DNA of 64,000 bases from Prosopocoilus inquinatus (GCA_036172665.1 CM069873.1:44548001-44612000), one strand, 5' to 3'. Shown: positions 42,756 to 54,017, counted from the stretch's first letter. The notes: generated by a model not told the origin, from the sequence alone. A program made the numbers and translations.

Positions 42756-43438
42756 TTATGCCAAAGTGATTTCGTCTAAATTTTGATAATTTATGTGTGG
42801 TTTGCAGCTTTTCTTTACTTCAGGGTATCCGCTATTTACCATTAATGTCTTCGACATGACCCATGGCTGTGATTCTGCAGGGCCTTTACTTCTTGTACCA
42901 TAGCGATGTCCGCTACTTCTAGCTGTTTCCTTGACATTATCGCTTTCTGTATTTGTATTAGGATTGAAATTTACTACACGAGGTGCTTGGGGTTCGTCCC
43001 TCATTGCCACCGGTGTCCCAATCCATGGTTCCACTTCTTCTGGAGGGTTTACATTTTCCTGCGGAAACGGTGCTGGTACTCCACCAAAATATGCTCTCTC
43101 CAACTCTTCAAAGTTTCCGGAAACCATTAAGTCTTCCTCAGACTCCGTCTTTGATTCTGGATTGTCTGAATCTTCTTGATCTGGTGCATCTTCCTTTATG
43201 TCCTTGAGGTTGGGGTACATTTCGAACCTCATCTTCATACCATTTCAACCTATTGACATGGACTGTTTGTTCTTCGTCCTTCCCTATTCTAGCGATCTTG
43301 TACGTTACAGGACCTAACCTTTCGATTATTCGATACGGTCCTTCCCACTGTTTACTCAGTTTTCTCGACAGGTCTGGTTTTACCGCCGGGTTGTACAGGG
43401 TGGCCCAACGATGCGTATTTCTTCTGTGAGGCCTATAG
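42756..43438 (-). pseudogene. Gypsy-3 C-terminus of Pol (integrase tail and acidic extension)
   Basis: From about 43438 the minus strand reads a chromodomain-like/GPY-F integrase tail (SKQWEGPYRIIERLGPVTYK, then VHVNRLKW near 43250) and, after a frameshift near 43240, a 160-residue acidic Pro-rich extension to the stop at 42756. The catalytic integrase core that should precede it is missing: pol ends near 44283 in the linker before the H2C2 finger, and a MITE plus about 80 bp of unrelated DNA lie between. Confidence 0.75.
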
Positions 43439-43519
43439 GAAAGAAATTAGGAAAAAATCGATAAAGAATTTTATAATAGACAATACGCGGCATATTGTAA
43501 AATTATTTTGAAGTATACA

Positions 43520-44281
43520 GAGTGATCAGAAAAATCGTGGTTCGTTTTTTTTTTAAATGGAATTATACTGAGCGATCGATACTTATGAAACATTTGGTAT
43601 CTTATTTTTTTAAATAGAACGGCCTACTTTTTATTTCAGAAATAGATAGCACTTAAATGTAGCTTTCTGCTGATATAAGGTTATATATCTTTATTTTTAA
43701 TAATTTTGTCACTAAAAATTTTCTTTTTACAAGTATTTCAATGGCCTGTTTTTAAATTATTAGGTATTCAATTAGAGATCTTTGAAAGTAGAATCAAATG
43801 ATCGAAAAATGACTTCGAATGATTGAATTTAGGTAGGAAAGTAGCAATACTGGGTGTATAGTTATATAACCTTATATCAGCAGAAAGATACATTTAAGTG
43901 CTATCCATTTCTGAAATAAAAAGTAGGCCATTCCATAAAAAAAAAAATAAGATACCGAATGTTTCGTAAGTATCGATCGCTCAGTATAATGCAAAATGAT
44001 ATCTTAATTTTGTTCACATTTTCATAAAGGCCAAAGTCCTAAAAATATCGTGTTAAATTTTCGTTCGTCTGTGTTACCTCATTAATCAGAAATTCTAATT
44101 CAAACTTACTGAATTTTTGCAAAATTCTTCAAGAAAAAAAAATATTTTATGAAAGTTATTCAATAAAATCAATATATCTTTATACCGTTGTAATGGTGGC
44201 GCATCCAAATATCTAAAAATATACAGGGTGTTCCATTAAAAAAAAATAAGTTTCCACGAACCACCATTTTTCTGATCACTC
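43520..44281. mobile_element. Composite MITE in the Gypsy-3 integrase region
   Basis: Outer TIRs GAGTGATCAGAAAAAT..GTGGTTCG (43520) and CGAACCACC.TTTTTCTGATCACTC (to 44281). Inside, 43555-43700 and 43862-43990 form another inverted repeat (CTGAGCGATCGATACTTA, CTTTCTGCTGATATAAGG). The right part has ACAGGGTGTTCCATT, typical of mariner-type MITE ends. Probably two nested foldback elements. Confidence 0.7.
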
Positions 44282-46312
44282 AAGTTCTTCGGGATGACAA
44301 TCCGGTCATTCCTTTCATTACCGCGTCTTACACGGAAAATAGCACCATCGTCGTCGACATAATAAGGAACTTCTTTTTGTTCCTCAAGAATTTGTTGGTG
44401 CAAAATCTTGAGAACTGGATCCTTCCTTTCTTCATCGGCTATCACCTTCTTGTCTAGGTATAGTACGGGCGTAACTTCTTTTCCAATCCGGTTTCTTCTG
44501 GAAATCGGGTGAGTTACAATTTCTTGCCTGTCTCCTTCTGTCTTGGGATTCGTTTCCTGTGATGGTATGATTTTCATCCGATCTTCTTTCCTTTTTTCTT
44601 CTGCCCAACTTTGGAATTCTTCGTAACCTTGCACATTTTCTCTACCTAACTGAGAGAATGTCCTTTCATATTTTCGGTCCCTTGGCTCGTCGTCACTGAG
44701 CTCTTCATTATGCATATTCACTTCCACTTGAACATCAAATGGGACTGTTACGTTTCTTTCTCCGTAGCTAGGGTTCCAGGTTTCGTCATATTGACTCTGG
44801 ACCTTCCTTTGTTCATACTTTGATTCTTTCTCCATAACTTCTTTTGGAAATGTTGTTTGGGATTTTCTTCCTCCGCTTCCATATTCGGTGATCTCGTCAA
44901 CTTCGTTGATTTCCTGTCGTATCTGTTGACGTTCCCTTTTTAAAGCTTCGCTCAATGTATGAAGGTTAGTTAGTCCTTTCCTCTTCATCGGCCTTAAACC
45001 TCGGACCTGATTTATACAAATTTCTGGATCCTGTAAAGGTCTTTCTACTATAGGCAATCGACTCATAGCATCAGCATTGTTGTTCTTTTTTCCTGGCTGA
45101 TACTCTATTGTAAAGTCGTACTCTGACAAGAGTAGAGCCCACCGGGCTAATCTCGATGTTGCTTTAATGAGAACAACCACTTTAACGGTCTGTGGTCCGT
45201 GTAGATGGTGAACTTAGTCCCGTAGAGATAACATCTAAAATGTTTGATAGTCCAAACAACTGCTAAGCATTCTTGTTGAGTCACGTCGTAATGTCGCTCG
45301 GCTTTGTTGAGTTGTCGGCTGGCGTACGCTGTGGGTCTTTCATACGTTCCTTCCTTCTGACTTAGCACTGCGCCGATAGCTGTTCCAGAAGCGTCAGTAG
45401 TAGTATGAACGGTTCCTCAAAATTAGGATATTTCAGGACTGGTGGGCTGCATAACCTTTCTTTGAGGTATTCAAATGCGTCCTCTTGCTCCTGAGTCCAT
45501 ACCAACTCAACATCCTTCTTTGTGAGCGACGTCAAGGGGATTGCCTTGTGCGAGAACTCTGGGATAAACTCCCTGTAAAATCCTACTATTCCTAAGAAAG
45601 CTCTGATGTCCTTTACGGTTCTTGGTCGTCGATAATTTTTCACAACACTTAGTTTCTCGGGGTCCGGTTTCACTCCCTGTTGAGATATAACATGTCCCAG
45701 ATATTTAGCTTCTCTGGCTAAAAACTTACACTTTGAAGGCTTCAACTTTAAATTGGCTTTCCTGAGCCTTTCGAACACTTCGGTCAACCTTTCCAAATGT
45801 TCATTTAGTGTTTTGCTAAACACGATGATGTCGTCGAGGTATACCAAAAATTTGTCCCCGGTCAATCCCGACATCACTGAATACATCAGTCTTTGAAAGG
45901 TGCTCGGAGCATTTCCCAGTCCAAACGGCATTCTTAGGCATTCATAGTGACCATCGGGAGTTGAATATCCTGTTTTCTCCCAAGCCTTCGGGTCCACTTC
46001 CACTTGCAAATATCCGCTTGCCAGATCCAACGTGGAAAAGAACTTTGCATTCCCTAGTTGGTCGATAGTCTCCTGGAGGTTCGGTAATGGGAAGTAGTCT
46101 CGCTTGGTGATGGAATTCAGTGCCCTGTAGTCTATACAGACGTGAATTTTATTCTCACCTTCTGCGGCTTTCTTCTTGACCATAATTACCGGCGCACTCC
46201 AAGGGGAAGAGGACTCTTTAATCACTCCCTGTTCTATCATTTCTCCGATCTGGTTCTGGAGCTCCTTCCGCTGACTGTATGTCACTCGATGCTTTGGTGA
46301 TAGGTGGCACAT
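44282..46312 (-). pseudogene. Gypsy-3 reverse transcriptase and RNase H
   Basis: Frames 45362-46312, 45147-45368 and 44236-45180. RT: GVIKESSSPWSAPVIMVKKK, CIDYRALNSITKRD, TLDLASGYLQVEV, MPFGLGNAPSTFQ, LVYLDDIIVFS (catalytic Asp pair near 45840), CKFLAREAKYLGHVIS. RNase H: ASRQLNKAERHYDVTQQECLAVVW, YTDHRPLKWLFSL, NNADAMSRLP; the region with the first RNase H Asp is damaged at a frameshift near 45365-45400. A long spacer (44400-45000) rich in Lys/Glu separates RNase H from the integrase. Frameshifts near 45170, 45370 and 46300. Confidence 0.88.
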
Positions 46313-48090
46313 CCTCTGTAATAATCTTGTGCTTCACCTCGTGCGTGCATCCTAATTTCCCTTTTTTCTCGATAAAAATGTCACCGTATTCTTGAACTAG
46401 TTTTATTAATTTATTTTTCTCTTCATTACTCAGATGTTCCATTTCTAATTTTTCTAGGATTCCTGCTTTCCTCAGGTCTACCTTATTTATGGGAATTCTT
46501 TTCTTCCTTTCCATTCTTAGGTTTTCAGACACATCTACTCTCTCACCGTAGGCTACTACCGTGTTCTTCGGTGTTCTCAGCCTTTCGTTGATGATGTTCA
46601 TAATACATACGGGTACTTCACATCCGGCTTTGGAAACTGTACGCGCTACTATAAGTCCACGGATGAGTAACTGAGCGGGTTCCAGCATGAAATCCTGTCC
46701 AGGGTTGATCATTCCCTGCACAGCAGTACACAACATTTGACATCTTGGAGGAATGTCGGTCGCATTTTTAATTCGGACTTGGCAGCGGGCAACTGCTTCG
46801 TCCTGATTATCACTCGACATTGCCTGTGACGAGGATAACCTGCGATCTTCCCCTAGAGTCTCCTTCTGTATTCCTTTCCTAACTTTACCTCCGCTTCCAT
46901 ATACTTCTTCCGCTTCTTTACGGTGGTGTGACCTTTGCTTCCTTTCAGCACTTCCGATCTGTACTTCATTTGTACCTTCCTTGACGTGCCTGCTTCTAGT
47001 GTTTTCCTGCCGATCATTACTGGTTACCAGAGCATAAACTAAGATGGTTATTTCGGTTTCGGAGCATACCAGAGCATAAACTAAGATGCTTATTTCGGTT
47101 TCGGCAAACACTCTTCTCACAATCCTTACGACTTCTTCCCATTTAAGTCCATCCAATCCACATCCTATCCTTGGCATTGCTAACTTTTGGATTCTGTGCT
47201 GTAGACAGTGATCCCGTAGACTTACTATTGCCTTTTCTAAGGATTCATAGGTAGGTTTATCTTGACTTCGATTTTTCGTCACAAGATAGTAAATGAATCT
47301 GTGCTTTCCTTGTGGCAAGTTGTCCCTCAAGACTGCTACTCCGTCAACTTGGGTGTGTTGTTTCCTCAAAGCTACCACGCGTCCAAATATTTGTTTGAAT
47401 TCTACCGCGATCCCTTTGCTCATGTGGAGGTCTTTTGCTACACAATGTGCCAAAGAGTATTCTTCTGGAGCTGAAAACAAATCGCCACAGACTTCATTTA
47501 TTTCGGCATTCTTCTTTTCCATTTTTCCGCCGACTTCGCGTATTTTCTTGCTACGCGGCTTTTTATTTTCCTTCATCAGTTCAAAATTTTTCTTCTTCAA
47601 TGATCTTCCTTTTCCGTGCCGCACTACATCGCTATAACTGGGCTCTGCTACTTCTGTATTTTTTCTCGGAATTGTATTTCCTCTGGTGTGAGACCATGTT
47701 TGATTGCGTCTTTCCACACACCTGCCCAGTTCTGTTATTCCGTTGCTTTTCGGCTTCATTCCTTTATTCCGGTTTCCAGATCCTGTTGATCTCTTGGATT
47801 TTGTAAATCCGATTCGGTCCGGTTCTCGGAAGTTAGCCTGCTCCCTTCTGCGGTTGGATTCCCAGCCATTTTCTTGACGTAGAGAGTAAGCATCGTCATA
47901 ATCCTGATCGTTCAGATCATCATAACTTAAGAGCTTCACCTTTTCTTTTCTGAGTCAGAGGACATTTTCCCCATAGTCGACTGATGCGCTGTTGGCTCGA
48001 AGAAAATCTCTACCAAGAAGGCCATCCATATTCAGGTTTACTGAATTCGAGCATATCATGCACTTGGTGTCGTAGTTTCTGTTTCCTATC
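46218..48090 (-). pseudogene. Gypsy-3 Pol segment with a TARG1/OARD1-like macro domain between protease and RT
   Basis: From the BEL insertion point (48090) the frame first gives the end of the retropepsin (GLLGRDFL at about 48005-48030), then a TGA near 47950, then 573 open codons to 46218. Residues 1-145 are a basic, low-complexity linker. Residues about 146-295 are a macro domain: INEVCGDLFSAPEEYSLAHC, HMSKGIAVEFKQIFG, IYYLVTKNRSQDKPTYESL, LAMPRIGCGLDGLKW, ILVYAL. The Lys after LVT (residue 222) and the Asp of GCGLD (263) match the catalytic Lys84 and Asp125 of human TARG1, which removes ADP-ribose from glutamate. A 42-bp tandem duplication (47026-47107) repeats the last strand. Residues 330-570 are the usual Gypsy pre-RT region (EYGDIFIEKKGKLG). 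A frameshift near 46300 leads into RT. Confidence 0.85.
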
Positions 48091-48258
48091 TGTTAACACG
48101 ATTTTTACGTTCATTTTAATGAATCACATACACTTGTAAAAAAAAAAAAACAATTGCAATATAAATAAAAAACTTTCATATAAAAAAAGGTAATTGTACC
48201 AGCGAAATTTTTCTGCAAACAAACACAAAGAAATACAGTCCACTATATCGAATCAACA
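48091..48258 (+). repeat. BEL/Pao 5' LTR, 168 bp
   Basis: TG...CA ends; very A-rich interior with a run of 13 A near 48139-48151. Same sequence and length as 53850-54017. Confidence 0.95.
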
Positions 48259-48558
48259 TATTATTTTTGGTCCGATCGAGCCGGATTCAAGATTTACAAG
48301 AACTAAGCGCATCAGCGAAGAAGAGAAACACCGCATAGAAAACTATCGTTCAGGACTACAGATAAGGCTCTAGAACAGTTCTAGAATTTGTAGGCTGCTA
48401 TCTGTGTTAAGGTAGTACACATTTATAAAACACATTCATACTTTTATACATTTATTTGCAAAAGAAAATATTTTGACAAATATTTTTACACATTAACACA
48501 ATTTCTTTGTAACTAGGTTACAATAATTCAATTCATAGTTTTCTGAATTTGAAAAGTC

Positions 48559-51500
48559 ATGCAAGACGTCACATCTACTGAAAAACTTGTGCGTAAACGA
48601 GGTACTATTAAATACAAACTAACAAATTTTATAAAATATTTACGCACAGTTCAAGATGCATATGCAAGTGATCAAGTTTTAGCAGAAAAAACAATCATTG
48701 AATTGCAAGATCGTAGTAGCAAGTTTGCATCGTTGTTTGAGGAATTTGATGAAACTCAGAGTAAAATAGAATATATTTGCGATGAAGATGACTTAGAAAG
48801 GCAATATTTAGAGAGAGAAGATTTCACTGAAAAGCATTCATCCGCAATCACAGACGCAAAATTTATTTTAAAGCAAGTCTGCACACCTGTCATCCAAATT
48901 CAAAGCGACAGTATCACTGGCATATCAGATTCCTCAAAACAAAACGGTATTTCTCACAACATTAAACTTCCAACAATTAAACTTGCAAAATTTAACGGTG
49001 CATATGATAATTGGTTGGAATTCAAAGATACTTTTGAGTCACTAATTAATTCAAACAAATCAATTGACAATGTTCAGAAGTATCATTATTTACGTGCTTC
49101 ACTAGAAGGTGACGCACTAAAGGTTATACAGTCTCTAGAATTCTCATCCGAAAATTACATAATCGCATGGGAACTACTTTGCAATAGGTATAATAACATC
49201 AGATTGTTAATTAATAATCACATCAAATCTCTGTTTGAATTAAATTCACTTACAAAGGAGTCCTCAAGAGGAATAAGAGACTTGATAGATACCATTTTTA
49301 AACATTTAAGAGCTCTTCAAACACTAGAACAACCAACAGAACATTGGGACACTTTGTTGATATTTTTAATTACGTCAAAATTAGACAAATTTACTGTTCG
49401 GGAATGGGAAAAAGTTAAAACAGGCAATAATTTCCCAACACTTTCTGAATTCAAGAGTTTTTTGAATTCAAGAGCAGATTTTCTAGAAACACTTGAAATC
49501 AATCATAATAAAATTGCCAAAGAACATAAACAGTTACATAATAATATCAAACAAGTTTCGTTAATATCCTCAAATGTGAAATGTCCTGTATGTAATGGGG
49601 CACATTTAATTTATTATTGTGAAAAATTCTTAAAATTAAATTTGTCAGATAAATTAAAAACAGTAAAGCAGCTGAATCTTTGTAATAACTGTTTACGTTC
49701 AGGCCACACAACTAAAAACTGCAGATCTGGATTTTGTAAAAAGTGCAAAGCTAAACATAACACTTTACTTCATCCAGAATTATTATATACACGTGAACCA
49801 ATTACATCAAAAACAATTCATCCAAATGCATCAACAACAATTTCGCCACAAGTTAGTTTCACAAGTCATTATCCTAATCAACATGTTCTGCTTTCCACTG
49901 TATCAATTTTAGTTCCAGATGTTTTTGGCAACATTCATACTGCAAAAGCTTTACTTGACTGTGGTTCTCAGTCAAATTTTCTTACTTCAAAATTTTGCAA
50001 AAAGTTAGGATTAGAAGAACATTCAACAAACATGACCATTGGAGGAATCAATGGCGTTTCATCAGTCATTAAAAAAAAATGCAACATTGTGATATATTCA
50101 CTCAATTATGAATTTTCTACTAATCTTTGTTGTTTTATTTTGCCCACAATTACAGGTAATTTGCCTTCATTCACTATCAACACCAGCTCATGGAATATTC
50201 CAGCCAACATTCAATTGGCAGATCCTCAATTCACCGAGCCTAGTGAAATAGATGTACTTATTGGTGCAGGTATTTTTTGGAATATTCTTCATCATCAAAG
50301 AATTCAGTTGGGTAAGAATATGCCAGTTCTTCAAAACACAGAATTCGGTTGGATTATATCAGGTACCATCTCAGAATCCATTTCAAAAATTCATTGCAAT
50401 TTTTCTAAAACTCACAGCAATCTTGATTCTGAATTGCAGAAATTTTGGGAGATAGAGGAAATTAATAACGAGCATTCTATGTCTTCCGATGATGTTTATT
50501 GCGAAAAACATTTCCTAGAAACGTTTTCTAGAAATGAAGAAGGACGGTTCATTGTTCGAATACCACTAAAACATTCTGCTTCTAATTTAGGTAACTCAAA
50601 ACCATTATCAATTAAACGTCAACAACAATTAGAACGTAAATTTTCATACGATTCTAATCTAAAATTTCAATATTCTCAATTCATAAAAGAATACATAGAT
50701 TTAAACCACATGTCTCAAGTAAATTTAATTCCTTCCAATACAGCATATTTTTTGCCACATCATGGTGTTTTTAGACAAGAAAGTTTGACTACTAAACTAA
50801 GAGTAGTCTTTGATGGATCAGCGAATTCTGATTCAGGTTGGTCAGTTAATGATTTACAATTTACAGGGCCACCCATTCAGAATGAAATATTTTCTATACT
50901 CATAAAATTCAGACAACATCCTTTTGCAGTTTCGGCAGATATAGAAAAAATGTATAGGCAGGTCGTCATTCATCCTGATGACAGACATCTTCAAAATATT
51001 GTTTGGAGATTTAGTTCAGACGATCCAATTTCCATTTACACTTTAAATACAGTTACCTACGGCACTAGATCTGCTCCGTATTTAGCCATAAGATGCTTAA
51101 AGCAGTTGGCTCATGAATATCAAACAAAATCTTCTTTCGCATCTTCAATAATAAAAAATGATTTTTATGTTGATGATCTCATAACAGGTTTTGATTCTGA
51201 AACAGTTGCAATCAATGTATGTAAAGAAATTGCATCAATTCTAAATTCAGCATGTTTCCCATTAAGAAAATGGAATTCTAATAGTCAGCTTTTCTTGCAA
51301 GAGTTTCAAAATGAAAATGAACCTGTGAGTGTTTTAAATTTAGGAGATAATGAGTTTTCAAAAACTTTAGGAATAAAATGGTACAGTAAATCTGATACAT
51401 TAGGTTTTCAAATCAAAAATTTTGAAAATTCTTTATCAATTAATAAACGATCAATCTTATCTGACGTAGCAAGGATTTTTGATCCATTAGGTTTGTTAAG

Positions 51501-53748
51501 CCCATGCACTATTTTCTCAAAAATAATTATTCAAAAACTATGGTCTCTTAAATTAGATTGGAATGATCCTATTCCAGACGATTTGAAAGCTACGTGGGTA
51601 CGATTCAGAAATAATTTAACAAAATTAAATCAACTCAAATTAGATAGGCACGTCATTTGTAAAAATTCTACAGAAATCGAATTACATGGTTTCTGTGACG
51701 CGTCACAAAACGCATACGGTGCGTGTGTATACGTTCGCAGCATCGATCAAAAAGAAAAGATTTTAATTAATCTCTTATGCGGAAAGACAAAGGTTGCTCC
51801 ACTGAAATGTTTAACTATGCCAAGATTAGAATTGTGCAGTGCTTTGTTGTTAAGTCAATTAATTAACAAAGTACAAAAATCATTCACTATCGAATGCTCA
51901 TATCATCTATGGTCAGATTCTCAAATAATATTACACTGGATTAACTCTCCATCTCATTCATTACCAATTTTTGTAAGAAATCGCATTTCTAAAATTCAAG
52001 AATTAACACAGATTAGTAATTGGAAGTACATAAACACAAAAGATAATCCTGCCGATCTTACATCACGAGGAATTTCTCCTGAAAATTTACTCAAGTCTCA
52101 ATTGTGGTGGAACGGCCCTTCATGGTTGTCTCTTCCAACTAATCATTGGCCATCATCCGCATTCTCAATTTCAATTAAATATTCTAAAAATAATGTTTGC
52201 TCAGCTACTGTTGAAAATAATTTTCAGATATTCGAAAGGTTTTCTAGTTTGAATAGGTTGAAAAGAACAATGGCATACATTTTACGATTCATCTTAAACA
52301 TTAAGAAACAAAAATCTAAACGGCCGTACGGATATTTGACTATTGCAGAATTAGATCTCAGTATGAAACAATTAATAAAATTGTCACAACAAGACAGTTT
52401 TCCTCAAGAAATTAATTTATTACTAAATAATAAAAATTTAAAGCCAAAACACAATTTATTATCCCTTGCTCCGTTCATTGATACTGAAGGTTTATTAAGA
52501 GTCGGTGGTCGATTAAAAAACTCTTATTTAGATTTTGCTCAGAAACATCCTTTGATTTTATCGGGAAAACATCGTTTAGCAAAACTAATTTTTGAAAATA
52601 CGCATATAACATTACTTCATGCAGGTCCACAATTGTTATTATTTACAGTAAGACAGCATTTTTGGGTTACATCTGGAATGAGTGTGGCTAAGTCAGTAGT
52701 GCGAGGTTGCATCAGATGTTTTAAATCTAAACCAAAATCTTTTGATCAAATAATGGCAAATTTGCCAAAAGAAAGAGTTACAGTTAATAATCCATTTTAT
52801 ATCACGGGAATAGATTATGCAGGGCCTTTTAATATAAAAGATCGCAAAGGTCGAGGTTCAAAGACTATAAAGGGCTACATTTGTCTTTTCATCTGCTTTT
52901 CTACTAAAGCTATGCATCTTGAACTTGTGACAGATTTATCAAGCGAAACATTCCTTGCTGCTTTGAGAAGATTTGCATCACGAAGAGGCAAACCAGCTCA
53001 TTTATATTCAGATAATGCAACAAATTTTATCGGAGCAGCTAAGAAACTATCTGCCTTGCATGAATTTTTCTCAAACTCTAAAACAGAAATAACAAATTAT
53101 TGTACAAATGAAAATATAACCTGGCATTTTATTCCCCCAAACTCGCCTCATTTCGGAGGGCTTTGGGAATCAAACATAAAAAACATAAAACATCATTTAT
53201 CAAGAGTAATTAATGACACAAAATTAACATATGAAGAATTTTACACAATCTTAACACAGATAGAAGCAACTTTAAATTCTAGACCTTTATACCCTCTGTC
53301 ATCGGATGTTGATGATCTGCAGCCACTAACTCCAGCTCATTTCTTGATTGGCAAACCATTGACTGCTATTCCAGAACCGCAATTGCTGGACACACCAACA
53401 AACAGGCTGTCGCGTTTCCAGTTACAGCAACAGTTGGTACAAAGTTTTTGGAAGCGGTGGTCACAAGAATATTTGTATCATCTGCAAGAAAGAAAGAAAT
53501 GGAAGAGCAAAAATCCAGGGCTAAAGATTGGAAGTTTGGTAATAATCAAACAGGATAACTTACCTCCTTCCCAGTGGCTCCTTGGAAGAATAGTAGAGCT
53601 TCATCCCGGTGACGACAACGTAGTTCGAGTTGCTACAGTCAAGACTCATAAAGGCAATTTCAAGCGAGCAGTAGCGAAGTTGTGTCCCCTTCCAGTACCT
53701 GAAAATGGCAGTAGTGACAGTGAAATTGTGCATGTTAAAAACAGTTAA
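48559..53748 (+). CDS. BEL/Pao Gag-Pol polyprotein, 1729 aa
   Basis: Single open frame. Residues about 130-330: Pao-type gag (LPTIKLAKFNGAYDNWLEFK, SLEGDALKVI, LLCNRYNN). 340-405: Cys/His-rich nucleocapsid (CPVCNGAHLIYYC, CNNCLRSGHTTKNC, FCKKCKAKHNTLLH). About 464-480: aspartic protease, active site as LLDCGSQ. 740-930: RT (LRVVFDGSAN, ADIEKMYRQV, FYVDDLITGF near 870). About 1040-1170: RNase H (GFCDASQNAYGACVY). 1350-1400: H2C2 integrase finger. 1415-1560: DDE core (GIDYAGPF, YSDNATNF, GGLWESNIK). 1600-1710: C-terminal domain (WLLGRIVELHPG). The start is the first Met of the frame, 300 bp after the LTR. All enzymatic motifs are intact. The polyprotein would be cut by its own protease inside particles. 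Confidence 0.95.
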   Translation: MQDVTSTEKLVRKRGTIKYKLTNFIKYLRTVQDAYASDQVLAEKTIIELQDRSSKFASLFEEFDETQSKIEYICDEDDLERQYLEREDFTEKHSSAITDAKFILKQVCTPVIQIQSDSITGISDSSKQNGISHNIKLPTIKLAKFNGAYDNWLEFKDTFESLINSNKSIDNVQKYHYLRASLEGDALKVIQSLEFSSENYIIAWELLCNRYNNIRLLINNHIKSLFELNSLTKESSRGIRDLIDTIFKHLRALQTLEQPTEHWDTLLIFLITSKLDKFTVREWEKVKTGNNFPTLSEFKSFLNSRADFLETLEINHNKIAKEHKQLHNNIKQVSLISSNVKCPVCNGAHLIYYCEKFLKLNLSDKLKTVKQLNLCNNCLRSGHTTKNCRSGFCKKCKAKHNTLLHPELLYTREPITSKTIHPNASTTISPQVSFTSHYPNQHVLLSTVSILVPDVFGNIHTAKALLDCGSQSNFLTSKFCKKLGLEEHSTNMTIGGINGVSSVIKKKCNIVIYSLNYEFSTNLCCFILPTITGNLPSFTINTSSWNIPANIQLADPQFTEPSEIDVLIGAGIFWNILHHQRIQLGKNMPVLQNTEFGWIISGTISESISKIHCNFSKTHSNLDSELQKFWEIEEINNEHSMSSDDVYCEKHFLETFSRNEEGRFIVRIPLKHSASNLGNSKPLSIKRQQQLERKFSYDSNLKFQYSQFIKEYIDLNHMSQVNLIPSNTAYFLPHHGVFRQESLTTKLRVVFDGSANSDSGWSVNDLQFTGPPIQNEIFSILIKFRQHPFAVSADIEKMYRQVVIHPDDRHLQNIVWRFSSDDPISIYTLNTVTYGTRSAPYLAIRCLKQLAHEYQTKSSFASSIIKNDFYVDDLITGFDSETVAINVCKEIASILNSACFPLRKWNSNSQLFLQEFQNENEPVSVLNLGDNEFSKTLGIKWYSKSDTLGFQIKNFENSLSINKRSILSDVARIFDPLGLLSPCTIFSKIIIQKLWSLKLDWNDPIPDDLKATWVRFRNNLTKLNQLKLDRHVICKNSTEIELHGFCDASQNAYGACVYVRSIDQKEKILINLLCGKTKVAPLKCLTMPRLELCSALLLSQLINKVQKSFTIECSYHLWSDSQIILHWINSPSHSLPIFVRNRISKIQELTQISNWKYINTKDNPADLTSRGISPENLLKSQLWWNGPSWLSLPTNHWPSSAFSISIKYSKNNVCSATVENNFQIFERFSSLNRLKRTMAYILRFILNIKKQKSKRPYGYLTIAELDLSMKQLIKLSQQDSFPQEINLLLNNKNLKPKHNLLSLAPFIDTEGLLRVGGRLKNSYLDFAQKHPLILSGKHRLAKLIFENTHITLLHAGPQLLLFTVRQHFWVTSGMSVAKSVVRGCIRCFKSKPKSFDQIMANLPKERVTVNNPFYITGIDYAGPFNIKDRKGRGSKTIKGYICLFICFSTKAMHLELVTDLSSETFLAALRRFASRRGKPAHLYSDNATNFIGAAKKLSALHEFFSNSKTEITNYCTNENITWHFIPPNSPHFGGLWESNIKNIKHHLSRVINDTKLTYEEFYTILTQIEATLNSRPLYPLSSDVDDLQPLTPAHFLIGKPLTAIPEPQLLDTPTNRLSRFQLQQQLVQSFWKRWSQEYLYHLQERKKWKSKNPGLKIGSLVIIKQDNLPPSQWLLGRIVELHPGDDNVVRVATVKTHKGNFKRAVAKLCPLPVPENGSSDSEIVHVKNS

Positions 53749-53849
53749 AATAATTCATTTTCATTATTACAATCAGTTCATACTTACCTGCAATTTATGA
53801 ATATTTGAACACTTTCTTAAAAAAAAAAAATGTTCAAGGAGGGGAGCTA

Positions 53850-54017
53850 TGTTAACACGATTTTTACGTTCATTTTAATGAATCACATACACTTGTAAAA
53901 AAAAAAAAACAATTGCAATATAAATAAAAAACTTTCATATAAAAAAAGGTAATTGTACCAGCGAAATTTTTCTGCAAACAAACACAAAGAAATACAGTCC
54001 ACTATATCGAATCAACA
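53850..54017 (+). repeat. BEL/Pao 3' LTR, 168 bp
   Basis: Preceded by the polypurine tract AAGGAGGGGAGC; followed by the CTATC target duplication. No mismatch with the 5' LTR seen on reading. Confidence 0.95.

Larger units (their letters stand above)
48091..54017 (+). mobile_element. Complete, apparently intact BEL/Pao LTR retrotransposon
   Basis: 5' LTR 48091-48258 and 3' LTR 53850-54017, each 168 bp, TGTTAACACG...ATCAACA; I see no difference between them. Target duplication CTATC at 48086-48090 and 54018-54022. A TGGTCCGATCGAGCC tRNA primer-site candidate lies 8-10 bp after the 5' LTR, and a polypurine tract (AAGGAGGGGAGC) just before the 3' LTR. One 1729-codon ORF fills the interior. It is inserted in the protease of Gypsy-3 in the opposite orientation. 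Confidence 0.96.

Noticed and set aside
42906..43207. Plus-strand ORFs of 74-82 codons
   Set aside because: Shadows of the minus-strand Pol C-terminus in other frames.
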